Shown here: positions 28,629 to 38,300 of the stretch, one piece after another
Position numbering within the stretch: the first letter of the stretch is position 1
How the letters are laid out: the number at the start of each line of letters is the position of its first letter
Source of the DNA: Chitinophaga sp. CB10
GTDB lineage: Bacteria; Bacteroidota; Bacteroidia; Chitinophagales; Chitinophagaceae
Assembly: GCA_001870995.2 (NCBI GenBank)
Contig: MLAV02000001.1
Coordinates: 744,001 to 808,000 of the forward strand
Direction of reading: 5' to 3'
DNA: 64,000 nt
Position numbers and translations under genes: made by a program
Notes under the pieces: model-generated
Told to the model about the DNA's origin: nothing
What the model saw: the letters and a program-made list of their open reading frames with translations, nothing else
The model's database searches: none

Positions 28629-29831
28629 TCATTGTTTCCGCTCAAACTTTCCTATCGCCTCATAAATCGCCGCCACGGAATTCTCCCAGGTGTGCGACAA
28701 CGCAAACGCACGCCTGCGCGTGGCTTCCGCTCCCTTGTCTTCCGCCAGCGCCTGCTCCGTCATTTTAATATAGCCGTCCACGTTAGTAGCCAGGTACACA
28801 TACTCCCGGAACAGCTCCATCGTAGGCGTAGCCGTGGCCAACACGGGCTTGCCCATGGCCAGGTATTCGTCCACCTTCAACGGGTAATTGCCGATCGTCA
28901 TGTCATTGACCAGCTGCGGATTCATACACACGTCAAACGCGGCTACATATGCCGGCAGTTCCGCCATCGGTTTACGGCCGGGGAAGTGCACGTTGCTTAG
29001 CCGGTGCAAGGCCGACGCCTGGAAGTCCCCGTCTTCCGGCCCTACCAGCACAAAATCCCAATCCGGCCGCCGTGTAGCCATTTCCGTTATCAGCGGTATG
29101 TCCAGCCGCAAACTGGTGAGCGCCCCTACATAGCCGATAACCGGCCTGCCGGCAGGCGGCATGTCCGCCGGGCGGGCATAGGCGCGCGCCGGGTCAAAGA
29201 GGGATAGCTCGCAGCCCTGCCCGATGTAATAACTGTTAGGGTTATACGATTTTAAACGCTCCGCCAGGTACATGGAGTTAGCCACCCCGATGTCCGCCTT
29301 CGCAATATGCAGCGGCTCTATCGCCTGCCCGTGCTTTTTCCAGTAATCCACCGCCAGCAGGTAATCCCGGCTGTAATAGATGTACAATTCCGGCTGCAGC
29401 AACTCCTTCAGGTGGTAGCCCCGGAAAATATCATTGTCGTTGAAGAGGATGATATCCCGGAAACCCAGCTGGCGCACGGCCTTGCGGATTTCCCGGGCAA
29501 ACCGCCGGTTGTTCACCTTGTTGAACGCCTTGAACAAAGCCGTGGAGGGCAGCCAGTTCACCGATTCCATTACCGAAAGCGGGTAATAATTCCACATATT
29601 GTCGTTCAGGCGTACCAGTGAGCCCTGCGGATTTTTTAACAAGGATTTATGATGGAGGATGTTGGGGTCCTCCTTCTCCGTCAGCAGGGTCTTGCGGTCC
29701 AGCGGCGCGTTGATATACAGCACGCGGTTGTGCCGGGAAAATTCCAGGGCAATGTTTTTGCAGTTACTTCCAATCGGGGTGTACCATGGCTGCAGGCCAA
29801 TAACAACGATGTCCCGGTTTTGAACAGGCAT
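28629..29831 (-). CDS. GT-B glycosyltransferase, TuaH-like
   Basis: A 400-residue GT-B protein. The N-terminal domain starts DIVVIGLQPWYTPIGSNCKNIA. The C-terminal domain has VIGYVGALTSLRLDIPLI, DFVLVGPEDGDF and the acidic PLKVDEYLAMGKPVLAT, which replaces the classical E-x7-E. This resembles the glycosyltransferases annotated as TuaH-like in Bacteroidota. It is a single gene at the edge of the polysaccharide region, convergent with the hydrolase gene and divergent from the GNAT-nitrilase gene. Confidence 0.82.
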   Translation of the reverse strand: MPVQNRDIVVIGLQPWYTPIGSNCKNIALEFSRHNRVLYINAPLDRKTLLTEKEDPNILHHKSLLKNPQGSLVRLNDNMWNYYPLSVMESVNWLPSTALFKAFNKVNNRRFAREIRKAVRQLGFRDIILFNDNDIFRGYHLKELLQPELYIYYSRDYLLAVDYWKKHGQAIEPLHIAKADIGVANSMYLAERLKSYNPNSYYIGQGCELSLFDPARAYARPADMPPAGRPVIGYVGALTSLRLDIPLITEMATRRPDWDFVLVGPEDGDFQASALHRLSNVHFPGRKPMAELPAYVAAFDVCMNPQLVNDMTIGNYPLKVDEYLAMGKPVLATATPTMELFREYVYLATNVDGYIKMTEQALAEDKGAEATRRRAFALSHTWENSVAAIYEAIGKFERKQ

Positions 29832-30011
29832 AGCGATGAATTAAGTGAAAACTAGGGCAGGTTGTCCGGAGGATGGATGGATAAAATCAGTAGGTATGTA
29901 AAGTAAATAAATTCCTTTGGTTCCTGCAAATTTTCTCCCGCCGCCCCGGCCGCCCCCGTAAACCTCTTTGCCGGAAATATGTTAACTTAAATAAAGAACA
30001 ATCATCCTGTT

Positions 30012-31538
30012 ATGAGCGATATTGTAGAAATCAGAAATTTGACCGTCGAGGATTATTTTGACCTGAAGGAGTCCATGATGTCCGCCTATGCGGACATGAG
30101 CGGCAGCTACTGGCGGGAGCCCACCATCCGCCGCCTGATCAGCATCTTCCCGGAAGGGCAGATAGCCGTTACCGTGAACGACAAGGTGGTGGGCTGCGCC
30201 CTGTCCATCATCGTGGACTATAACAAGTTTGGGGACGATCATACCTACGAGCAGATCACCGGTTATTATACTTTCAACACCCATAATCCCAAGGGGGACG
30301 TCCTCTACGGGATCGAGGTGTTTGTGCGGCCGGATTTCCGCGGCAGGCGGCTCGCACGGCGGCTCTACGACGCGCGCAAGAACCTCTGCGAGCAGCTGAA
30401 CCTGGAAGGGATTGTGGCCGGCGGCCGTATCCCGAACTATGAAAAGTATGCGGACAAGCTTACGCCGCGGGAGTATATCCGCAAGGTGCGGGACAAGGAA
30501 ATCTATGACCCTACACTTACTTTCCAGTTCTCGAACGACTTCCAGGTGACGAAGATCCTCCGCAACTACCTCCCCGCGGACGAGGCCAGCAAAGGCTTTG
30601 CTACGTTGCTGAAATGGTATAACATTTACTATGAGCCGGACCAGGATAATATCCGCTACACCAAATCTACCGTACGCATCGGGCTGGTGCAATGGGAAAT
30701 GCGCGACTATGGCAGCCTGGAAGGTTTCCTCTCGCAGGTGGAATATTTCATTGATGCGGTGAGCGATTACGGGTCCGACTTCGTCGTTTTCCCGGAGCTC
30801 TTCAATGCCCCGCTGATGGCGGAATTCAACCAGCTGGACCCCGCAGGCGCCATCCGTGGCGTGGCCCGCTACACGGAGCAGATCCGCGAGGCCATGCAGC
30901 AGTTCGCCGTTTCCTATAATGTAAACGTCATCTGCGGCAGCATGCCTATCCTGCGGAACGATCTCCTGTACAACATTTCCTACCTCTGCCGGCGGGATGG
31001 TACCCATGAGGAGTACACGAAAATCCATCCCACGCCCAGCGAAGTGTACGCCTGGGGCATCAAGGGCGGCAACGAAATCAAGGTCTTTGACACGGATTGC
31101 GGCAAAATAGGCATCCAGATCTGCTATGACGTGGAGTTTCCCGAGCCTTCCCGCATCCTGGCGGAGCAGGGCATGCAAATCCTCTTTGTGCCGTTTATGA
31201 CGGACACCCAGCACGCCTATAACCGCGTGCGCTTCTGCGCCCAGGCCCGCGCCATTGAAAACGAGTGCTACGTGGCTATTTCCGGCTGCATCGGCAACCT
31301 GCCGAAGGTCAATAATATGGACTTGCAGTATGCGCAAAGTTGTGTGCTCACGCCGTCGGATTTCCAGTTTCCCGTAACGGGCATCAAGGCGGATGCCACG
31401 CCCAACACGGAAATGGTGGTCATTGCCGATGTGGACCTCGTGCTGCTCAAGGAGCTGCATGCCTTCGGCAGCGTGCAAACGATGAAGGATAAACGAAAAG
31501 ACCTCTATGAAGTAGTGCAGAAAAAGAAGAACCCCTAG
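30012..31538 (+). CDS. GNAT acetyltransferase-nitrilase superfamily fusion
   Basis: A 508-residue two-domain protein of the YhcX type. Residues about 5-165 are a GNAT domain with the acyl-CoA loop RPDFRGRRLARRLYD at 106-120. Residues about 220-490 are a carbon-nitrogen hydrolase with the Glu-Lys-Cys triad E262 (VVFPELFNAP), K337 (YTKIHPTPSE) and C371 (GIQICYDVEFPEP). The pair suggests amide hydrolysis or amidotransfer coupled with acylation, but the substrate is not known. It stands alone, with its own upstream region. Confidence 0.92.
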   Translation: MSDIVEIRNLTVEDYFDLKESMMSAYADMSGSYWREPTIRRLISIFPEGQIAVTVNDKVVGCALSIIVDYNKFGDDHTYEQITGYYTFNTHNPKGDVLYGIEVFVRPDFRGRRLARRLYDARKNLCEQLNLEGIVAGGRIPNYEKYADKLTPREYIRKVRDKEIYDPTLTFQFSNDFQVTKILRNYLPADEASKGFATLLKWYNIYYEPDQDNIRYTKSTVRIGLVQWEMRDYGSLEGFLSQVEYFIDAVSDYGSDFVVFPELFNAPLMAEFNQLDPAGAIRGVARYTEQIREAMQQFAVSYNVNVICGSMPILRNDLLYNISYLCRRDGTHEEYTKIHPTPSEVYAWGIKGGNEIKVFDTDCGKIGIQICYDVEFPEPSRILAEQGMQILFVPFMTDTQHAYNRVRFCAQARAIENECYVAISGCIGNLPKVNNMDLQYAQSCVLTPSDFQFPVTGIKADATPNTEMVVIADVDLVLLKELHAFGSVQTMKDKRKDLYEVVQKKKNP

Positions 31539-31725
31539 CGGTGGTAAATGGTTGGTTTTTAATTTTTAGGGAAAGATTAATGGCCACTTTGCTTTAGCGT
31601 TCCGTCCGCATTTCCAGGGAATTGGGGCGATATGCCATGCAGAACGAGGTTCCTGCAATTAAACGGGTTAAATAAACCATCTTTGCAGTGTGTTATTAAC
31701 CAATCAATAAGTAAACGATTTGAAG

Positions 31726-32028
31726 ATGAGTAAAAAGATCAATCTGGCGCTGCAGATCATTCCCAGCGTGCCTTCTGAACAGGTATATGCCGTGGTGGAC
31801 GAAGCCATTGCCGTCATCAAGGCATCCGGCGTAAAGTACAGGGTATGCCCCTTTGAAACGGTGATGGAAGGTACCTACGAAGAGCTGATGGAAGTAGTGC
31901 GCCAGGCCCAGGAAGTATGCTTTAAAGCCGGCGCGTCCCAGTTGCTGGTGTATGTAAAAATGCAGATACGGAAAGACAGCGATGTGACCATGGAAGAAAA
32001 GACCGGCAAGTATGACGCCGAAGCCTAG
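31726..32028 (+). CDS. Thiamine-binding-like protein (MTH1187/YkoF family)
   Basis: A 100-residue protein of the DUF77-type family: a ferredoxin-like fold with INLALQIIPSVPSEQVYAVVDEAI, VKYRVCPFETVMEGTYEELM and a C-terminal helix. Family members bind thiamine or hydroxymethylpyrimidine and often occur as tetramers. The ATG at 31726 is chosen over a TTG two codons earlier. A TATCTTTG-like box (CATCTTTG at 31678-31685) lies upstream but has no TTTG partner at the right distance. Confidence 0.8.
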   Translation: MSKKINLALQIIPSVPSEQVYAVVDEAIAVIKASGVKYRVCPFETVMEGTYEELMEVVRQAQEVCFKAGASQLLVYVKMQIRKDSDVTMEEKTGKYDAEA

Positions 32029-32100
32029 TCCTCGCCAAAAATAACATCCTATCTGCATAATAATATCTATCTTACTTATTATAAACTAAAAGAAGAGGAT

Positions 32101-32598
32101 ATGAGATTCGCAGCAGTCCAGGACGACACGTCAAAGATTATTACCCACCTGCTGATAGTGGTGGTGCTGCTGATAGGAGTGAGGCAGGTGCTGGCGGACC
32201 GGCACGACGCCATTCCCACCACCATCGCCCTGATCATCCTGCTGCCGGCCCTGCTGATAGCCTGGAGTGTAAGCCCCCGCTATTATGTGCTGACGGCAGC
32301 TGACATCATCATCAAGGGGCATCTGCGCAGCATACGCATCCCGCTGAAAGAGGTGTTGCGCCTGCGCAGCATCGAGGAGGAGGAGCTGGGCGAGAGTGCC
32401 CGCGTATTCGCCAGCGGCGGGGTATTTGGATACCTGGGCGCTTACCGCAGCGCCGAAATGGGGGATTATCAACGCTGGTGTACCAACAACGAACACCTGG
32501 TGCTGATTGAGTCCGCCAATACCAAATGGGTGATCAGCCCGGACAATTCCACCGAATTCGTGAAGGCGGTGAACCGCATTATAAACAAAGTGGATTGA
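32101..32598 (+). CDS. Small membrane protein with PH-like domain
   Basis: A 165-residue protein with two hydrophobic segments (about 13-30 and 40-57) followed by a soluble part of about 105 residues with alternating beta strands (YYVLTAADIIIKGHLRSIRIPLKEVLRLR, then HLVLIESANTKWVIS). This resembles bacterial PH-domain proteins. It may be co-transcribed with the thiamine-binding-like gene 72 bases upstream. The function is unknown. Confidence 0.65.
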   Translation: MRFAAVQDDTSKIITHLLIVVVLLIGVRQVLADRHDAIPTTIALIILLPALLIAWSVSPRYYVLTAADIIIKGHLRSIRIPLKEVLRLRSIEEEELGESARVFASGGVFGYLGAYRSAEMGDYQRWCTNNEHLVLIESANTKWVISPDNSTEFVKAVNRIINKVD

Positions 32599-32630
32599 GT
32601 ACACGGACCGACGGTCCACGGCATAATGCA

Positions 32631-32671
32631 AACGGCCGGTTACTTCCCTTACGGGCAGGTAACCGGCCGTT
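32631..32671. terminator. Hairpin between convergent genes
   Basis: A 13-bp perfect stem (32631-32643 with 32659-32671) with a 15-base loop between the stops of 32101-32598 and 32692-33933. The T-run is weak, so it is a probable rather than certain bidirectional terminator. A smaller 5-bp hairpin lies at 32605-32617. Confidence 0.6.
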
Positions 32672-32691
32672 GTATTAAATCTTTCTCCCCC

Positions 32692-33933
32692 CTAACTAAC
32701 AGAATGGAAGAAAAGGTAACCGAGTAAAATGGCGGATACGATACCGCAGAAGTCCGCAATCAGCCCCGCCGTGAGCGCATAGCGCGTTTTCTTTACGTTG
32801 ACGGAACCGAAGTACACCGCCAGGATGTAGAACGTGGTTTCCGTAGTGCCCTGGATGATGCTGGCGAGCCGCCCTGCAAAGGAATCCGGCCCGTTGTGCT
32901 CCATAATTTCCACCATCAGCGCGCGGGAGCCGCTGCCGCTCAGCGGCTTCATGAAAGCTACCGGTAACGCAGGTACGAAATCCGTATTGAAGCCCATGGC
33001 GGCAAACAAAGCGCCGATGCCGTTAACCAGGTAGTCCATACAGCCGGTAGCGCGGAATGCGCCAATGGCCACGAGGATGCCCACCAGGTAAGGGATGATG
33101 CGTACGGATATCTGGAAGCCTTCCTTCGCGCCTTCGATGAATACATCGTACACGTTGATCTTTTTAAAGATGCCGGAAGCCAGGAAAGTGACTACAATAG
33201 CGAAGATGATACCGCCGCCCAGGCTGGCCGTGCGGGGGCCGATCTGGTCGGGAGGCATGTTTTTTACCCAAAAGTAGAGTCCGCATAAAAGAACGGCAAA
33301 CCCCGCCAGGAATATGAGTACCGGGAGTTTGAAGAGGTTGATCTTCTGGTAAATGGACACCGTGATCATGCCGGCGATAAATGCGATGAACGTGGAGATC
33401 AGGATGGGAATGAACACATCCGCCGGGTTGGCCGCATGGGCCGCCAGCCGCAGGGCGATCACCGAGGTGGGGATGAGGATGACCCCCGCCGTATTCAGCA
33501 CGAGGAACATGATTTGCGGGTTGCTGGCCTCGTCCGGCTTGGGATTGAGCTCCTGCAATTCCTTCATGGCCTTTAGCCCCATGGGAGTGGCCGCATTGTC
33601 CATCCCGAGCATGCTGGCGGAAAAGTTCATCAGCATGGAGCCCATGGCAGGATGCCCTTTGGGCACGTCGGGAAAGAGTTTGGAAAAGAAGGGATTCACG
33701 AAGTTGGAAAAGCGCTGGATCATGCCGCCTGCTTCCCCTACCCGCATGATGCCCAGCCAGAAGGTCATAATACCGGCCAGGCCCAGGGAGATCTCGGCGC
33801 CGGCTTTGGCATTGGTGAGCATGGAGTTCATCACTGCCCCGAATACCGAGGTATCCTGGAGGATGAATGTCTTGAACAGGGCAACCACAAACGATATGAG
33901 GAAGAATGCCAGCCAGACGTAGTTTAAAGCCAT
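32692..33933 (-). CDS. SpmA-SpmB fusion, nucleoside-recognition (Gate) domain membrane protein
   Basis: A 413-residue polytopic membrane protein. The N-terminal half matches SpmA (LGLAGIMTFWLGIMRVGEAGG, then NFSASMLGMDNAATPMGLKAMKEL) and the C-terminal half matches SpmB (KEGFQISVRIIPYLVGILVAIGAFRATG, then PLSGSGSRALMVE). These are two separate proteins in Bacillus spore maturation, but a fused form is common in Bacteroidota, which do not make spores. The Gate motifs suggest transport of an unknown small molecule. It has a good promoter at 33956-33986. Confidence 0.88.
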   Translation of the reverse strand: MALNYVWLAFFLISFVVALFKTFILQDTSVFGAVMNSMLTNAKAGAEISLGLAGIMTFWLGIMRVGEAGGMIQRFSNFVNPFFSKLFPDVPKGHPAMGSMLMNFSASMLGMDNAATPMGLKAMKELQELNPKPDEASNPQIMFLVLNTAGVILIPTSVIALRLAAHAANPADVFIPILISTFIAFIAGMITVSIYQKINLFKLPVLIFLAGFAVLLCGLYFWVKNMPPDQIGPRTASLGGGIIFAIVVTFLASGIFKKINVYDVFIEGAKEGFQISVRIIPYLVGILVAIGAFRATGCMDYLVNGIGALFAAMGFNTDFVPALPVAFMKPLSGSGSRALMVEIMEHNGPDSFAGRLASIIQGTTETTFYILAVYFGSVNVKKTRYALTAGLIADFCGIVSAILLGYLFFHSVS

Positions 33934-33955
33934 GAGTTTTCAATTATTTAATGCG

Positions 33956-33986
33956 TGAAGATAGTTTTTTGTTTGTATTAACCAAA
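33956..33986 (-). promoter_or_regulatory. Bacteroidota-type promoter for the SpmA-SpmB gene
   Basis: On the minus strand TTTG (33986-33983), 19 bases, then TATCTTCA (33963-33956), a six-of-eight match to TAnnTTTG. It ends 23 bases before the start codon. Confidence 0.5.
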
Positions 33987-34006
33987 TCTGCCATCATTTA
34001 TAACGC

Positions 34007-34037
34007 TTTGAGAGTAAGAAACAAAACCCTATCTTTG
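34007..34037 (+). promoter_or_regulatory. Bacteroidota-type promoter for ychF
   Basis: TTTG (34007-34010), exactly 19 bases, then TATCTTTG (34030-34037), a full match to the -33/-7 consensus. The ychF start codon is 15 bases further on, so the leader must be very short. Confidence 0.85.
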
Positions 34038-34052
34038 CGCAAATTTTGAAAA

Positions 34053-35156
34053 ATGGCTTTGCAAGTAGGAATTGTAGGATTACCGAATGTAGGAAAATCG
34101 ACTTTGTTTAACGCGGTAAGCAACAGCGCCAAAGCGCAGGCCAGCAACTACCGTTTCTGTACGATCGAACCCAACGTAGGGCTGGTAGACGTGCCGGACC
34201 CACGCCTGCAGAAACTGGAAGAACTGGTAAAACCTAATCGCGTAGTACCTACTACTATTGAATTTGTGGATATTGCCGGCCTGGTAAAAGGCGCCAGCAA
34301 AGGGGAAGGACTTGGCAACAAGTTTCTCGCCAATATCCGCGAAGTGGATGCAATCGTACATGTGATCCGCTGCTTTGAAGACGATAATATTCTCCGTGAA
34401 GAAGGCGCCATCAACCCGATGGGCGATAAAGGCATTATTGATACCGAGTTACAGCTGAAAGACCTGGAAAGCGTGGAAAAGAAAATCGCGCGTACCGAGA
34501 AGATGGCTAAAACCGGCGGTGATGCAAAAGCTAAAAGGGAATTCGAAATCCTGAAACAATGCCAGCAACACCTGGAGCAGGGCCGCAATATCCGCGAACT
34601 GCAACTGAGTAAAGAGGATAAAACGGCGATTGCCGACCTGTTTTTGCTGACAGATAAGCCGGTACTCTACGTAGCCAACGTGGACGAGGCTTCCCTGCTG
34701 ACCGGCAACAAATTTTCCGACGCCCTCATCGAAGGCGTGAAAAGCGAAGGGGCGCAGGTAATCGTGATGAACAACACTATCGAAGCGCAGATCTCCGAAA
34801 TGGAAGACCCTGCAGACAAAGAGTTGTTCCTCGGCGAATACGGCCTTACAGAGCCGGGCCTGAACCGCCTGATCCGCTCCGCTTACGACCTGCTGGAACT
34901 GATTACCTATTTCACCGCCGGCGTGCAGGAAGTACGCGCATGGACCATCCACCGCGGCTGGAAAGCCCCGCAGGCGGCCAGCGTGATCCACACCGATTTT
35001 GAAAAAGGCTTTATCAAAGCAGAGGTAATTTCTTACGACGACTACGTTAAATACGGTTCTGAAGCAGCCGCCCGCGAAGCCGGCCGTTTCCGCATCGAGG
35101 GTAAAGAGTACATCGTGGCCGATGGCGACGTGATGCACTTCCGCTTCAACGTATAA
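34053..35156 (+). CDS. ychF: Redox-regulated ATPase YchF/OLA1
   Basis: A 367-residue Obg-family P-loop protein. G1 is GLPNVGKST at 9-17. The G3-type DIAGLVKGASKGEGLGNKFL follows. The G4 position reads NVDE rather than NKxD, the known change that gives YchF preference for ATP over GTP. A coiled-coil insertion and a C-terminal TGS domain (about 280-365) complete the family architecture. It works on ribosomes and stress responses in the cytoplasm. It is a single gene with a consensus promoter and its own terminator. Confidence 0.96.
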   Translation: MALQVGIVGLPNVGKSTLFNAVSNSAKAQASNYRFCTIEPNVGLVDVPDPRLQKLEELVKPNRVVPTTIEFVDIAGLVKGASKGEGLGNKFLANIREVDAIVHVIRCFEDDNILREEGAINPMGDKGIIDTELQLKDLESVEKKIARTEKMAKTGGDAKAKREFEILKQCQQHLEQGRNIRELQLSKEDKTAIADLFLLTDKPVLYVANVDEASLLTGNKFSDALIEGVKSEGAQVIVMNNTIEAQISEMEDPADKELFLGEYGLTEPGLNRLIRSAYDLLELITYFTAGVQEVRAWTIHRGWKAPQAASVIHTDFEKGFIKAEVISYDDYVKYGSEAAAREAGRFRIEGKEYIVADGDVMHFRFNV

Positions 35157-35197
35157 AAGATACTTCAAGTCAATAGCCTGAAGGTTACAACAAATCA

Positions 35198-35236
35198 GAA
35201 GGGTCGGAGCATTACTCCGGCCCTTCGTCTATTTTA
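35198..35236 (+). terminator. Terminator of ychF
   Basis: A 12-bp stem with one G-T pair (35198-35209 with 35215-35226) and a 5-base loop, followed by a moderately T-rich stretch. It separates ychF from the retron-like genes downstream. Confidence 0.7.
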
Positions 35237-35354
35237 ACCCCGGCCTTACTTGATAAGATAGGAGGAGCATGCCATATGCTTAAAATAAAAATACCTCAAT
35301 CTCTATAAATCAAACATTAATTACTTAGTTTAGCTCCTCAATTATCGTTAACTC

Positions 35355-38300
35355 ATGAAATTTGTAAGGAATGTGAAGCTCTTCTTCCGGGAAGGGAATT
35401 CAGACAAAACCTATGAGATCGATCTGTGCGAAGTAGGCCCTGACCAGTATATTGTCAATTTTCGCTACGGAAAGAGAGGCGCCAACCTGAAAGAGGGAAC
35501 AAAAACAACAACCCCGGTACCATTGGCCGCTGCTAACTCCATCTTCGATGCGCTCGAAAAGGAAAAACGTAGTAAAGGATATATCGGCGAACAGGAATCT
35601 GCCAGCAAGGAACAGCTGACGGACGATGCATCCGCAGCCATCATTGACGGCATCAGCAACCCGCGCCATAAAGCGATCCTCAAAAGGTTACAGCACCGCC
35701 CCGCAGGCAAGCACGCCTGGAAGATGTCCAGGGTGATATGGAGAGCCGGGGAATTACGTATAGGCGAATCCGCGCCGTTTATCATCAAACAGGGAGATAA
35801 AAAAGATGTCCTGCACCGGTACTCGGTGATATGGACGTTGAGTCGCACCGGCGACCCCGCCGCCATACCGGTATTGAAAGCCTATATGGACAACAGCGCT
35901 TACCCGCTCAATATCCGTATGCTGGCTGCCAACGGCCTGCTCATGCTACTGCCGGAGGAAGAAAAGCCGGCATTCCTGCAGCCTTTCCTCAACGCCATGC
36001 CGGAGCCGCTCCGCGCCGCCGTGCTGGAAGGCAAGGCGCCGGAAATATACCGCCTCCTGGAGGAATACATACACGTGCAAAAGACGACCCAGTACCCGCT
36101 GCTGGAAGAGTGCTACCTGCTGGCCAACGCCTATCCTGCGTTGCGGCAGGCGGTGATCGTATTGCTCACGCTGACGCCGTTCCGCCCATCCTGGTTCCAG
36201 CATATACGGCATATCTACAAGCAGGCGGAAATGCGGGACGACCACAACATCGTGGCCGCGCTCGCGCACCGCATGGAACTGGAGCCGGCGATGTTTAACA
36301 TGCCGCCGAAAGAATACGAGGAGTGGAGGCCGGAAGTATTCATCCCTGAACTGAACGCCTATATTAAAGTGCGGAGCGAATTAAAGAAGGCCGGCAGCCG
36401 TGTTGCCTTCTCCCACAAAACCCGCCGCTACTTTAACCGCCGGGTGCTGCGCCGCCTCAAACGCATGGGCGCCGCGGGGGACGCGGAGTATATCCGCTTT
36501 GCCACCGCGCTGCTGCTGCAATACGTGGAGGAGCGGGATGGCTCAAAGCCTTACCAGAAAAAAGAGTATAAGTATATCAACGGGCAGTTTACCACGCTCA
36601 CCAGGCAGTTCCCGGAAAATTCCAAAGGCATCTTCCTCAATTTCATTACCCGGGGTAATGCCGCAAACCTGCAATACCTGCCGGGGAAGGAAGAGTGGAT
36701 GTTCAGGCCGGATGACAGCGCCGCCGCTACGGGTACCTCCCGGGCAACGCCTAATCCCGACCTGCTTAAAAAAGAAAACAACAGCCTCCTGAAAAAGCTC
36801 TTCAGCTGGCTCAATACCGATAAACACGTAGCGCCGCCGCCGGCAACCTACCAGCCGGAAAGCGCCCCGGTGGCGGAAACGCCGACCGGCGTGCCGTTCC
36901 AGCATCTCTGGAACGAAAGGCCGGAAGCTTTCATTCAATTGCTGATCGGCGGAAAGATGGACCAGGTCCACGTTTTCGCGATGGAGCAACTCAAAGCGCA
37001 TCCCCGCTTTGAAGAGCTGAAAGCCCGCATTACGGAAGATATGATTGCCGCCCTGTTGTACAACAGGCATCATATACCGTCCTTATTTGGCCTGGAACTG
37101 GCGCGGGAAAGATACAATCCCGCCGCGCCATCGTCCGTACTGCTGCGCATCCTCGCGGTGTGCCCGCTGGATGCAGCGCGGGCGCAGGCCATGGAATGGA
37201 TCAGCGCCAACCCTAAAGGGATACTGGCGGATAACGACGTATTGCAGATGCTGATCTTCAACCCGTATGAAGAGGTAAGGCAATTTGTTGTTAAAGCGTA
37301 TCCGCCGGCCGATATGCCTGCGCAACAGGCGAAAGTGCTGGCAGGGCTGGCGATTGCGCACCTGATGCAGATCGATATCAAGTCCGAAGTGGAAAACCTG
37401 ATCGTAACAGACGCCTGCCGCATACTGGAAAGCTATTGCGCGGCCGAATTCCGGCAGATGGATGTGATGGTGAGCTACGACCTGATGCAGCGCAACATCG
37501 TGGCTTTACAGGCCTTTGGCGTGCGCCTGCTGCTGCTCAAGGCGGATGGCGACTACCAATTTAACTTCGACGAGATTTCCACCGTGCAGCTCATGGGGCT
37601 GTTGAACAGCGAGTACGGTCCGCTCCGCGATGCGGCGTGGTCCGTCGTCCGCAAGATCAGCGACGGGGAAATGCTGCGCCGCCCGGAAATGATACTGGAC
37701 TGCCTGTTATCGCCGTATAAAGGCATCCGCCGGCAGATGGCCACCCTGGTGGCGCGTTTGATTACGGTGGATAACCGCCTGGCGGAGTACCTCGTGAATG
37801 AACTGGTGCCGATGCTCATGCGCACGGAAAAATCACCAGACAGCCACGAAGATATTGCCGCGCTGCTGCGCACCCATCTCGCGGAACATTTCCAGGACAT
37901 TGATACAGCCACCGCGCTGCGGCTGCTTTATGCGAACTACCGCCCGGCGCAGGAATTTGGTATCCTGCTGCTGGATAAATACATCCCTTCCGAAACGCTG
38001 ACCATGAAGCAGATCATCGCCACGGGCGCGCACGAACTGCTGCAGGTGCGGGAATGGTGCTGGAACTTTTACCGCAATAACGTGGACCGCATCCGCGCGG
38101 AAAAAGATACAGCGGTAGCGCTGCTGGACAGCAAATGGGATGATACCCGCCGCTTTGCGATCGGGTACTTCCGCGATACCTTCACGGAGGCCGACTGGAC
38201 GGCGGAAAGCCTCATTGCGCTGGCGGACAGTGTGCGGCCGGATATACAGGCCTTTGGCCGGGAACTGCTGATGCGTTACTTCAAAAGCGAAGACGGTCCG

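Noticed and set aside
29982..31478. A 498-codon minus-strand frame opposite the GNAT-nitrilase gene
   Set aside because: It is a shadow caused by GC-rich third positions; the plus-strand protein has full catalytic motifs. The same holds for the long antisense frame at 49171-50667.
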